Source: Ancylostoma caninum (taxonomy: Eukaryota > Nematoda > Chromadorea > Rhabditida > Ancylostomatidae). Taken from it: a stretch of 64,000 nucleotides of DNA. Both the position numbers and the translations under genes were made by a program. A model generated the notes under the pieces. It searched no databases. It had not been told where the DNA came from and saw only the letters and a list, made by a program, of their open reading frames with translations. Positions 46,361-62,872 of this stretch are shown in pieces (the stretch's first letter is position 1; each line of letters opens with the position of its first letter). The stretch is from positions 1,636,501 to 1,700,500 of the forward strand of contig JBAJFG010000615.1 in NCBI GenBank assembly GCA_037903475.1, in the 5' to 3' direction.

Positions 46361-49162
46361 ATGCTAACGAATGTAAGATCACTTGTAAAGAATTGTAATT
46401 CTTTGGTTTTAAATCTGTGTATCAATGAATATGACATGATCTTTTTAACTGAGACTTGGCTCAGCCAGCAAAATGAGTTAGGTCCTCTACTGGGTGTCGT
46501 CAGTAGCCATTATACTGGTATAAGATGTGATAGAATTAACAGAAAAGGTGGCGGAGTCATCCTACTGCTTAAGAAACATTTTTCTTATAACTTAGTCTTT
46601 CAAGAATCTGTGAAGGACTCTTATGAGCTTTTAATATGTGACATAATGCTTTCCTCAGATTCGTTTCGACTTATTCTCGTATATAGAGCTCCTAACTGCA
46701 CTGTATCTGGTTCAAATCAGTTAGTCAAAGTCATTAGTGACTTCTGTGCAGTCAATTTCCCGAGTCTTGTCCTGGGAGACTTCAACCTTCCTGACCTTAT
46801 GTCCCAAAACATTGGTTCTATCTCAAGAACTTTCCATGATACTTTTGGTGCTCACGACTTGCATCAAATGGTAACGAAACCAACTAGGGAGAATTCGATC
46901 TTAGACCTAGTGTTGTGCAATAGACCTAAGTTCGTTCATACTATTAATATAGGACCACCCATTGGTAATAGCGATCATGCTACGATTTCTTTCGAATTGG
47001 GAATAAAAATTGGGCATTTAAATACATTATGGATGAAAGATTACAATTCTGCTGACTATAATAGAATTAGAGAATATCTTTCGAATATAGACTGGATAGG
47101 CATCTTCAAAAATGGTGGTACAGTTGATGAAATATATGAAACGTTTCTTGCTATATTGCACCACGCCGTAGAACTCTTTGTACCCACTCGAAAAGTCGAG
47201 GGCGGTTTGAAAAATCTTCCTGAATATCTCAGAAGGATGAGCTACCATAAGTCACACTTGTGGGCTAAAGCTTGTTCCACCGGTGACAGTACGACCTGGG
47301 CTCAATATGAATTGCTAAGTAAAAAACTAGATAAGGCTCTCTATCGATATAATATCTACTTGGAACGAAAGATTATCGAATCCAAGGATAAGACCGCTTT
47401 TTACAGATATATAAATTCCCGTAGTGAGCACGACAACCACATCCCAAACCTATTAAATGAAATAGGTGACCTGGTCTATTCAGATGTTGCAAAGGCAAAC
47501 CTACTAGCAACCGAATTCCAGAAAATGTATAACAAATCTGAAGGTGGATCTTCCGTTCCATTACGAACGAGTAGTTCTTCTATGGGCCCTCCTCAGATGA
47601 AGCCTTCGTTGTGGTTTCACAGAGAGGAAATCGCAGATATTCTAAGCAAATGGCCTAGATCCACGTCCACGACCCCTGATCTCATTCCCACCAAGTTCAT
47701 TAAAAATCTTGTTGACTGCTTAGCATACCCTCTAGAACACATCTTCAATTTGAGCTATATTAAGGCCGAGGTCCCTTCAAGGTGGAAACATGCTTTTATC
47801 ACACCCATCTCCAAGAAACCGCCACTGAATGATCCTAAAAACTACAGACCTGTGAGTATAACCTCACTTTTTGCAAGAACATTTGAAAAAATTGTAAAGA
47901 AACATGTATTGGAACATATTGAGAAGAATAATATCATTTCGGACAATCAATATGGTTTCCTTAAAGGTAGATCTGTTGAAACAGCAGTACTTACTTCCAT
48001 GAACGACTGGTCGAGAGCCATTGAATCCAAAAAACAAACAGATGTGATATTTTTTGATTTCTCGAAAGCTTTTGATAAAGTCCCAACAGATAAGCTGCTA
48101 TACAAAATGGAACTGATCGGTATTCACCCAATGATAATGAATTGGATACGTGATTTCCTTACTGGTAGGACTTACCAAGTACGTGTAAGAGATCAGTATT
48201 CTGAGGTTTTCTCAGCTTACAGCGGCGTCCCCCAAGGAGGAGTATTGTCTCCTCTATTATTTATTTTGTATACCTATGAACTACCAGAATCCATCTCCAA
48301 ATTTGGAGTAGTTTGTAAAATGTATGCGGATGACATAAAAATTTATAAGAGTTTAGAGAAAGCTGAAGATTCATGTGCTGTTCAGGCAGCTATTGATTAC
48401 ATAGATAAATGGGCGGATATTTGGGAACTACCCATTGCATCTGAAAAAACTAAATGTATGGTTATTGGAACGAAAGAAACTTTCAGTCACCCCTTATATA
48501 CAATTAGAGGAGCAGTCCTTAATCCAGTCCAGGAAATAAGAGATCTTGGTTTTCTCATAACAAACAAATTAAGTTTTGATAATCATTATAGAGCCATAGT
48601 TAAAAAGGCGAATTATCGTACTTACAACTTGTTCAAAGCCTTGAGAACTACAAATCCTCAAGTCTTTTTGCGTGCCTATAAATCCTATGTACGACCTATA
48701 GTGGAGTGTGGAACGACTATTTTCAATCCTTTCAAGAAGAAGGATATAAATTTGTTGGAAAGTGTTCAAAACAATTTTACGCGAAAACTAGTAATGAGAT
48801 GCTTCAGAATGAACTATGATCAAGTACCTAATTGTGAGAAGAGAGCAAAGTTACTTGGTTTACCAACCTTGCAAAGTAGAAGGAGTAATAGTGATTTGTT
48901 AATGATGTTCAAGATAATTAAAGGAAAGCTTTCTTTGAATCCTGTTGAATTTTTTGGAGTACCGCTGACGAGAACCAGAAGAGGAAAGCTCAAGCTCTAT
49001 GTCCCAGTTGCAAGGTCACAGGCTAGGTCGAGATTCTTCACTTATAGAGCTGTAAATGAGTTCAACTTGTTGCTAGCTAAAAATGAGCATTTGATTGAAT
49101 TGTCTTTGCAAGCTTTCAGAAAGCTTGTCAGGAGAACTTGTTTGAAACCATTGAATGTATGA
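46361..49162 (+). CDS. LINE ORF2: AP-endonuclease plus reverse transcriptase
   Basis: An intact 933-aa frame. Residues about 1-225 are an APE-type endonuclease (NVRSL, FLTETWL, GGGVILL, LVLGDFNLPD, GNSDHATISFEL). Residues about 470-760 are the reverse transcriptase: KNYRPVSITS, a GFLKGRSVETA segment, FFDFSKAFDKVP, SGVPQGGVLSP and the catalytic MYADDIKIY. The C-terminal part (ALRTTNPQ, YVRPIVECG, LLESVQNNFTRKL) is typical of the CR1/jockey group. There is no RNase H domain. It makes and inserts DNA copies by target-primed reverse transcription. The start follows the ORF1 stop by 35 bp. All catalytic residues I can check are present, with no frameshift, implying a recent insertion. Confidence 0.95.
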   Translation: MLTNVRSLVKNCNSLVLNLCINEYDMIFLTETWLSQQNELGPLLGVVSSHYTGIRCDRINRKGGGVILLLKKHFSYNLVFQESVKDSYELLICDIMLSSDSFRLILVYRAPNCTVSGSNQLVKVISDFCAVNFPSLVLGDFNLPDLMSQNIGSISRTFHDTFGAHDLHQMVTKPTRENSILDLVLCNRPKFVHTINIGPPIGNSDHATISFELGIKIGHLNTLWMKDYNSADYNRIREYLSNIDWIGIFKNGGTVDEIYETFLAILHHAVELFVPTRKVEGGLKNLPEYLRRMSYHKSHLWAKACSTGDSTTWAQYELLSKKLDKALYRYNIYLERKIIESKDKTAFYRYINSRSEHDNHIPNLLNEIGDLVYSDVAKANLLATEFQKMYNKSEGGSSVPLRTSSSSMGPPQMKPSLWFHREEIADILSKWPRSTSTTPDLIPTKFIKNLVDCLAYPLEHIFNLSYIKAEVPSRWKHAFITPISKKPPLNDPKNYRPVSITSLFARTFEKIVKKHVLEHIEKNNIISDNQYGFLKGRSVETAVLTSMNDWSRAIESKKQTDVIFFDFSKAFDKVPTDKLLYKMELIGIHPMIMNWIRDFLTGRTYQVRVRDQYSEVFSAYSGVPQGGVLSPLLFILYTYELPESISKFGVVCKMYADDIKIYKSLEKAEDSCAVQAAIDYIDKWADIWELPIASEKTKCMVIGTKETFSHPLYTIRGAVLNPVQEIRDLGFLITNKLSFDNHYRAIVKKANYRTYNLFKALRTTNPQVFLRAYKSYVRPIVECGTTIFNPFKKKDINLLESVQNNFTRKLVMRCFRMNYDQVPNCEKRAKLLGLPTLQSRRSNSDLLMMFKIIKGKLSLNPVEFFGVPLTRTRRGKLKLYVPVARSQARSRFFTYRAVNEFNLLLAKNEHLIELSLQAFRKLVRRTCLKPLNV

Positions 49163-49244
49163 ACATGTTGATGTCGTTTCATATGTTGATGATAACTGAT
49201 ATGTTATTGTCCTTATTTACGCGTGGCTTAGCCCGCGTCTCCAA

Positions 49245-49262
49245 ATAAATAAATAAATAAAC
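49245..49262. repeat. AAAT-repeat tail of the LINE
   Basis: Several AAAT units directly follow the LINE 3' UTR, marking its 3' terminus. Confidence 0.8.
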
Positions 49263-49670
49263 AAATTGGAGGACGAATTTACCTGATCATCCTCGCTTAT
49301 ATGGACACAAGATTGATATATTTTTCCTAGGATTCCCATTGCCTCAAAAACAGAAGAAATTGAATGAAGGCAAAGGCTATGGAAATCTCATGAAGAGCTG
49401 GGTAAAAAAGTCGTGAGTTAGACCGAAGTTCCGTTGTTTAAAACATTCATAATCATAATGAAGTAAGTGTCACCGATATTGTATTTTCAATGAGAAATAT
49501 GAAGAGCAGATGACCAAAAGCATATTATGAAGAGCAAACGACTAATAACAATTTGCAAGTGCAGCTACACACATATGAATAGTACAGAAAACACAATAGA
49601 AGGAAAACCTCAGTGCAGTCCGAGGACAACACCAATGACGGAATTTCGTCTGGAAAATGCGGCTGCTAAA

Positions 49671-49765
49671 GCAATTGACACAACCTTTGGTTTATAAGTG
49701 CCGCGTTTTGCTAGCTAAGTCAACTTTAGGCACAGCTATACAATGCTACCAGATTTATATAAAAG
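49671..49765 (+). promoter_or_regulatory. Promoter of CAP gene 3
   Basis: CAATTGACACAACC (about 49672) and GCTAGCTAAGTCAAC (about 49710) precede TATATAAAAG (49756-49765), 46 bp before the ATG. Gene 2's counterpart is almost identical from the TATA box to the start. The intact LINE ends about 400 bp upstream of this block. Confidence 0.7.
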
Positions 49766-49810
49766 AAGAAAGCCGACGCTGACCGTATCAGCTTGGCTTC
49801 GGCAGTTAGA

Positions 49811-52664
49811 ATGGCGAGTGTTCCGGTTTCCACATTAGCGGTGAGTTCAGTGTTCCATAATGGTGCGAGACTACACCATTTTTTTTTACTTTTTTAGGCA
49901 TTACTTTTACTCATCTACAATGCTGCTGCAGCTTCGAAGCGTGAGTACCACTAGGATTTTTTTTATTCATATGGGGGAAATACTTATTTATAGCTTTCGG
50001 CTGCGACGGGAAAATATCCGACGAAATGCGGAAGAAAATCCTTGACTTCCACAATCAAGCCAGGGTTAAGCTTGCAAACGGCAAAGAACAGAACAAGACT
50101 GGTCGATTGCCTCCTGCTAAGAATATGTATAAGCTGGTTAGTGGTTCTAGGACAAATTCACTGGAAAAAATTATTCATACTTGTATAAGTTCAGTTATGG
50201 GACTGCGAACTCGAGAAGAAAGCCCAGGTAGCCATTGCGAACTGCCCCGAGAATTTGTCCGATTTACAAGGCTACGGAACGAATTTTGGAAAGATGTAAG
50301 GATATGGACATAGAGGCAATAGAGAAGAATTGGGGTAAAGAAGAGTTCTATTCAGGTACTACTGTCCAAAATACCCGAAACCGTCAGAGGAGCTTGTGAT
50401 GAACGAACTGAACAAGTGGTGGGGTGAAGCTCGAAAGTATGGCATGACGGACTCGCAGAACCGCTACATCAAGGATGACATGCAGGGTAGCATGGAGAAC
50501 TGGGCAAACGTACGTTCTGCAGGCCATTGTGTTACATCATACCGGTAATACATTGAAAATAACGTGAAGATGCAGAAAAGAACATGGCTAGCACAAGTAC
50601 GAAGGTCGTCAAAATGCAGTAGTGGTTGATATCAATCAAGAGTAGTACAATTAAATTAATCATATGTATTATGTAAGCGTTTGTTTTAAAACGACTACGG
50701 AGAACTTATAAAAGTACATTGCTTATTTGCCCATTTCGTTCCCTGTTCCATATAAGGGCAAATAGGTCTTTCCTGGAGGAACTCGTCAGTGCGGCGAGGA
50801 GGGCATATCATTGTACCATTTAAACGGATTAAAATAATTATTTTATTAGTTATTTGATTAAACTACTTTACTAATTATTTAAACAGAAGGAAATGAACTT
50901 ACCTTAGCTTGTCCTTCTTTCCTTACATTTTTAATATAATTTTTATGATATATAATACATATAATATATAAGGTTTTACAGCGTGTAGTTTCAGAACTTA
51001 TAAACATGTGAGGTATAGTAAATAAAATAAATCTCTAATACCTATGCACAATGTAAAAAAACCCAATGTATACATAGTAGTACAAAACTATTTACTCGAT
51101 ATTGGCCCATTATACCACTTTTTTTGATAAATGAAGCTAGAAAATTTGACTAACATAATTTTCAAAAATATCAAGCCCTCGTTAAGATGGCAAATGGAAA
51201 AAACACCAAGATAGGATGCTCTTACAACAAAATCAGAAGCGCGACCGTTCTTCTATGTGCTTACGATGACAAGTGAGTCGCTGCAAAATTCTATAACACT
51301 CCTAGACCTTCTGAGCTTTCGAATCTGGCAGTACTGCATTTTCAGCGCAGTGAAGGACGAGAAGGTCATCTATGAGCCTGGGAATCCTTGTAAAAAAGAC
51401 CAGGACTGCACAACATACCAAGGGTCGAAATGCGGTCGTTCTGGTCTTTGCAAAGGAACTCCAGAGCCAGGTTATAAACAGAAAGGTAACAGAATTTTCC
51501 TTGATCCAGCTACTAATATTTCCTAAAACAAGCTAGAAATTCCATCAGAGTTATGCATTACCGTGAAAGGAATAGGACGTCATCAGGCCACCGTGATTGG
51601 CATATTAATACAATGCGCCAATCACAATAGCTTGGGCCGGGCCACGCCCCATTTCCCGTCGCGATGATGCACGCCCATTCCATGAACATCATACTTTTAA
51701 GAAGAAGCGCTTGAAAGAGCATGCAACAACGAAACGGGTATGAATGAAGAAATCAGGAAGCACCTATTAGACAGCTACAACAAATATAGGCAAGCTTTAT
51801 TGGCATAAAAAAGGGGTGAGCTGGAATGTAAGTCCAGAATTGCAGGTCGAGCGTAGCCAGAGGCCTGGAACCGGATGCCGCTGGAGGTAACGCTCCCAAA
51901 GCTGAACAAATGCTCAAGATGGTCCGTTCTGTGACGATTCCCGCCCAAATTTGCAAATATAACCTAAACTGATGTTTTGCTTTAGATATACGACTGCCCG
52001 ACCGAGAAAGTGGCTTTCAAGTTAGCGAAAAAGTGCCCAGCAGCAACACGTAAAATTTATTCTCACAACTGGAACATGCACAAGGCTTCCAACTCTTCAA
52101 TGTCCGACGAAGAAGCAGCTGATGAAGTTCGTAATTGATCCCTACCTAGTAAATAATATCAGACATCGCCGGTTCCAAATCAAGTCAGCATTCCAGGCGA
52201 CGGCCACATGGTGGAGTGAACTGAAGAAGAATGGCGTGGGAGAGTCGAACATACTCACCCCTGATCTGTTCAATAGGGAATATTACTCCGAGGATGGCGT
52301 CTTGAAACCAATTTCACATTACCTCGCAGTAAGTTGAATTGTTTCACTCCTTTGCTGGTCAAATTTGGTAGAAGCTATGAAGCATGTGTCCTCGATGGCT
52401 TTCAGATGGCAAAAGACATTAGCTACAAGCTGGGCTGCGTTATTCACACATGCAACGATGGAAAATATGTGCACTGTCTCAGCAGCCCCAGGTATGAGCA
52501 CTATTTTCACTCCGAAATATACCAAAAACTATTTCGATTCCTTCAGAGGACCACAGCCTGTGAATAAGCCGATCTATCAAGTTGGTGAGCCGTGCAAGAA
52601 GAATTCCGACTGCAAAGGAAAGTTCGTCTGCAGCGTGGAAGAAGGGCTGTGCAGCCTGTTTTAG
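49811..52664 (+). CDS. CAP gene 3: secreted two-domain CAP (ASP-like) protein
   Basis: Thirteen exons join in phase to 445 aa: 49811-49840, 49898-49940, 49994-50136, 50195-50295, 50356-50509, 51187-51272, 51346-51485, 51702-51789, 51846-51921, 51986-52126, 52197-52328, 52406-52491 and 52547-52664 (TAG). It is the close paralogue of gene 2: the same signal peptide core, domain 1 with FHNQAR and CPENLSDL, hinge PCKKDQDC, domain 2 with RSSVARG, HYLAM and YKLGC, and a tail ending GLCSLF. Exon 11 is one codon shorter (SEDGV instead of VDGGV type). The GC donor of intron 8 is shared with gene 2. Intron 5 lacks the MITE sequence of gene 2 and holds AT-rich sequence instead. Secreted; probably host-directed, as inferred from the family. 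Confidence 0.93.
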
Positions 52665-55058
52665 ATGTTCGCCACCTGACGTAAACCGATATCAATTTCA
52701 GTAATAAGTAATAACATTCAGCTCATGGATAAATAGCGTCAACAAGAAGTGCTGATAGATCAAGCAAAGCAGGTCTTCATCATCTTCATCTTAACCAGTA
52801 ACAATGACATATGAGCTTGGCTTTGAATTGTTAGGAACAAAATAAGAAGTCTGTACAAAGCAACTAACGTTACATCCAAAATTCCTGTGTTTTTGTGGTA
52901 TCCGTGAGAGTTCCGGAAAGGTTTTCACCTACCTGCTGTTCCGGATTTGATTGATTTCTTGTGCAAAATATGACAAAATATAATATAACTGAACATTTTA
53001 CAATTCCTTATTATGGATGAGTGAGATTCATCTACGGAACGGATCATGCTCGTTTTTCCCGAGATAACTCGTCCAGTTCAAAAGAGCGGGCGGGTCGCAA
53101 GCTTAAGGGTACGTAATGAATCCTACTGAATTGAAACTGAGTTGTTTTTCTAATGCAAATCACAGCAACGGTCCAAGGAATGCCACATTAAGTTCTGTTG
53201 GCGTTCATACTCAAAGTACAGCACATCCAAAGAAATGAGTTTTCCGAATGGATGACCCAGTCAGATAGTAATACTCTCTGCAAAACATCATAAAATCTTA
53301 AATCTTCTCATTAGCCCTGCGGCAGTTGCGATCTCACCGTCGTTAATCACTCATAACTTGCTGCGTTTTACCTTTTTATTCCAATCACATGAAATACGAA
53401 CTCACAGCTCATTCGGATTTTAACAAGGAATAAACTATATCTAGAGTTTCTTGCATACAAGAAACACTCATCGTACATTGCTATCTTTGCATTATAGGTA
53501 GGATATGTGTTTGCCCGATCCACAAAGGGATAACACCAGACATATTCACAAACATTTCATCCACCAAAGTTACTATTATGTAGTCGCTGCTTTGTTCGCC
53601 GAATTCAAGAGTTCATTGAAATCGTTGCAAGTTATATCTATGTATCTACACTGTGCAGTTTACAGGACACCATAGAGTTTTTCTCAGCAAAACTTTGAAT
53701 CGTATCTGAGGCAAATAATATCGTCTCTTTATCGAAAATTATCTTTTTACTCTGACAAGCGAAGCTTCTCCTTTGTTAAAACGTTAAGCGGGAGGGTAGG
53801 TAGAAACCCGTAATATTTGAATTACTAACACCTAGTTTTCTAAGTTGTCTGCGAGATGGGGCCAAAACCACTGCTATATACGGAGAACTCCCTTGAAGAA
53901 AAAGAGAGGAAAGAGAAGAAAAAACTAAGAAAAAGCCAAAAACTAAGAAAAACTGCTGAACAGGATGTGTTGAAAAGAATGTGACGTGGATGAAAACAGA
54001 GATGCTACATAGCGACAAGGATTTTCAGGAATGACTGAAAAATTCGAAAAAAAATGGAATGTAAAGTGGAGAAGACACCCATCCGGTCGATTGGCAAAGA
54101 GATCAATAAGACACTCAAGTCGCACATGCTCCCACCTGACCCCAGCTTATTTTGATCTCAATTTGATCAACCACCATAAAGACACCTCTTTTTCTTCTTT
54201 TTATTTTTTTTTTTTTGCTTTTAAGAAAATTATTGAAGTTTCCTTTCAACTCGATGCCGTCTCACATTCGGGCAATTGAATGGATAATTGAACTGAAAAC
54301 TTTGCACTTCGATTTCACACAGGATCACAAGCATGAATGGACACGCGAAACGCTTTGAAATAAATCAGGAAACCTCTCCCATTTTCTTGTAATTGTCTCA
54401 CTACAGTAGCCAAGAAAAGCCCTTGGCATTCAGTACAGTGGATGAAGGATGGTAGCATGTACAGTACTAAGCCAATTGTTCTAGGAGAAAAACTTGGAGA
54501 AAAGAGTGGAGAAATTTCAGATGGAAGTGGAGGGAATTTTTTGACTTCCCAAACTATTGTTTGCAAGGCTACGAAATTGATTTTTGGATGAAGTACTTAT
54601 TCTCTGCAAGAGACATTGTAAAGAAAAATAATACAAAAACTATGCTAACAGGTCATGCTAAAGGGCGATGGAGCAAAAACCCATTCATTGTCTTAAGTCG
54701 TTCCCAGCTACCGTTTCCTGTTTTTGAAAACCTGTAACCAGCGACGTATGCATGTTGTGGAAAAAATATATCCTTCCATTCAGTTTCCTTTTGTTTCAAA
54801 GCCTGGTAAGATGGGTAGCAAATACGCTACAAGCGAAAAAACGATCTCCGCATTCATTACTGAGATTACCTGGTGGTAAGCGTGTTAACGTATCCAAATT
54901 TGCCCTTCTAATGGCACCTGTTAACATATTTACCCACACATGACGTTCTCTATATCCAACTGCTTGCCATGGATGTGATAAATTACCCATTCTTCCAGTG
55001 GTTCTTCCGGGCCTAGGCTAAGTAACTCTTCAGGAAATAATGCAAGCGATAGGGTTAA
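52665..55058. other. Tail of module 2 and right flank of the CAP cluster
   Basis: No gene. 52740-53220 and 53810-54165 match the module-1 tail (41065-41440 and 41500-41810). About 590 bp between them (53220-53810) are absent from module 1. From about 54170 homology ends and nothing else is recognised. Confidence 0.5.
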
Positions 55059-55158
55059 AGGTAATTTATACTAGCTGCGTGCGTCAGTCGCGCATCAGTC
55101 GCACGCATCCATTTGCAAGAGATTTTCCATAAAGACCGGTCAACACGACATGTACATC

Positions 55159-55940
55159 TGTCACTCAAACCACTGAGCCATCCGGGCTACTTTTTATATT
55201 GGTGTTTGTTAGATAACTGCAGCAGCCGTGGGAAGCATACTATATGTATTTGCAAAATGTCGGCACAGGACAGGATTCGATCCCTTGACCGCCACGACGT
55301 CGATCATTCGCTTAACCCACTGAGCTATGCGAGCACGCGATGCAGCACACAAATGTGTGCCCACTCTTACACTTACACTTACGCTTACCGTGATTTATCT
55401 TCGAAAGAGTTTTCCACTATTAATTACACTTACACTTATCGTAGTTTACCTTCGAAATTTATGCAAAACGTTGCCGGATGCCTTCCTGGACTACCCGAAG
55501 GAGATCACGGGGGACGTTCCAAGCAGTGAACCCCAAACACTGCGATACTTAACTCTGGATCTCCAACGAAGTGGAACCAGCGATAGGGACAGATTGCAAT
55601 CTGCCACTCAAACCACTGAGCCATCCGGGCTACTTTTTATGTTGGTGTTTGTTAGATAACTGCAGCAGCCGTGGGAAGCATACTATATGTATTTGCAAAA
55701 TGGTGGCACAGGACAGGATTCGATCCCGTGACCGCCACGACGTCGATCATTCGCTTAACCCACTGAGCTATGCGAGCAGGCGATGGAGTGCACAAATGTG
55801 TGTCCACTCTTACTCACACTTACGCTTACCGTGATTTATCTTAGAAATTTATGCAAAACATTGCCGGATGCCTTCCTGGACTACCCGAAGAAGATTACAG
55901 GGGAACGTTCCAAGCAGTGAGTCCCAAACACTGCGATACT
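55159..55940 (-). repeat. tRNA-derived SINE-like units in tandem
   Basis: Two copies of a unit of about 445 bp start at about 55160 and 55602 (each with CACTCAAACCACTGAGCCAT). On the minus strand each has the A-box-like TAGCTCAGTGGGTTAAGCG and B-box-like GGATCGAATCC. The unit equals the repeat at 430-860. Confidence 0.7.
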
Positions 55941-56862
55941 CAGAACCCCAAAAACAAGTTGTCGGCCCAGCTTTGTCCACAAACAACTTGCAAACAGGTT
56001 TTTCCTAGCAAATCGTTGTCGACAAGCTTGACGTCACCAGTGCCACCTGAAACCAAGTTGTCGACCAGCTTCTCCAGGACACAACTTTCAAACAAGCTTT
56101 TTGCCAAAGAAAGTTGCCCCTTTTAAAACAACTTTTAGCTGAACAACTTCTCGACAACGAGACAGAGTGTAGATCCATGGTTTCATGTATAGCGGCGGCC
56201 ACATATTTAGCACGCTGCTAATTTTGGGCGCTTAACTGATGAAAATATAAAATTAGTATTTCAAGCATGGAAAGAGCTATCAGGACGATACTCGAGAATG
56301 ATAGGCGATAGTGTTCTCTTTCTTGCTTCTACTCTACTCCTCAAGGGAATGTTCTTCAATAGAACTGCGCTCATTCTTCGGGTTTAAAGCTCGAAATGCA
56401 GCACTTTTGAAATATTTTCGTCGAACTCAAACATCATTTTATCAAACCGAGGGAAATGTGATTTGATTCTAGATATTATTGCGCATTTTGCTGTATTGCT
56501 TTTGATGCACAGTTGTTCACCTTGGGGGAAAACAAGGATCGCCAACATGGCTTAAAAATGCGAAAAAAGGATTCATGGTGATTATAAGAAGAAAGCACGC
56601 GCTTCAGCTGTCAATCTCTCTCCGACTTGCTTTACTAGGCATTTGGGTGATCGCAGGAAAATTCCGACGCTTGCATTATTCTCGAGATTCAATAAAATGA
56701 AACTTTTGACCAATTAGACGGTTTGTTCCTGTCTCTGGCTCCAACTGGTAAGAAGAGTGCCCCAATAGCTTTCACAGCAAAATGTTGAGAAGATGAGTGC
56801 TCAATTTAAATCACTACTTCAATTCCCTCCACAGGTAGATACAAAACTTTCACACCTAGTCC
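55941..56862. other. Remainder of the nested insertion
   Basis: No gene is recognised. It contains dense, diverged GTTGTC/GACAAC-type motifs and AACAAG/CTTGTT motifs around 55955-56160 that can pair with one another. It is part of the insertion because it lies between the two MITE halves. Confidence 0.4.
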
Positions 56863-57316
56863 CCAATGAAAAGAACGCGCGGCCGTAAACGCGTGCGTCT
56901 GAGCTGCGACTGGGCCTATACTTCATTATATAGATGCATGCGCGTCAGTCGCACGCATCCAGTATAAATTGCCTTCTAAATTTATTGTACAATTCTAACA
57001 GCCTTCACTAGCAGTTGCTCCTGAATCAGATGAGATCTATATGCAGATAAGCCTAGGATACCATTACTGGCACAAATCGCCACCCCCTTCCCCTTCCCTT
57101 TAGCCTACCCGTATATGTGACCGGTGACAAGCTCCACCAACAAGTTCTGAATGTGTCATAGGTAGAAGCAACCGCCACTCTTGGCATCAAAACTTAAGCT
57201 TGCAAAACTTAACTTTTGAGTCGAGAAATATAATAACACCCGCGGATTTTAGAAATCAGTCTCTCCTACTATTCTGTGCCAAATATTTTGAGTGTAAAAT
57301 GTAAAAAAATCTCATA

Positions 57317-57322
57317 TTTATT
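57317..57322 (-). terminator. Poly(A) signal of malate dehydrogenase gene
   Basis: AATAAA on the minus strand, about 155 bp after the stop codon. It is the closest canonical signal. Confidence 0.55.
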
Positions 57323-57475
57323 AAACAAGAACACACGTTAACGTGCCTAACCGTCTGCGTATATTATACCATGCAAAATAAAACAAAGTCTACTAAATTA
57401 TTCTACAAAAAGACAGCAGCTCATATACCATGATGAGGCAAGTGATCTAGATGTACGATGAGGGTCACCAACGGC

Positions 57476-62872
<5,397 letters not shown>

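Larger units (their letters stand above)
45763..49262 (+). mobile_element. CR1-like non-LTR retrotransposon, 5'-truncated
   Basis: About 3.5 kb containing the end of ORF1, a complete ORF2 and a (AAAT)n tail at 49245-49262. The surrounding sequence resembles the upstream region of CAP gene 2 on both sides (CAATGTTA near 45755 versus 36590; the 49270-49800 flank versus 36880-37320), so it inserted into the module-2 spacer. The lack of an ORF1 start indicates the common 5' truncation. No clean target duplication could be read. Confidence 0.85.
55059..56974. mobile_element. Harbinger-like MITE copy split by a nested insertion
   Basis: The left part 55059-55158 (GGTAATTTATACTAGCTGCG ... AAAGACCGGTCAACACGAC) and right part about 56863-56974 (AATGAAAAGAACGCGCGGCC ... 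ATCCAGTATAAATTGCC) together form one copy, in inverse orientation, of the MITE at 34456-34704 and 63742-63978. The break falls between TACATC and CAATGAAAAG, which are almost adjacent in the intact copies. Confidence 0.8.
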
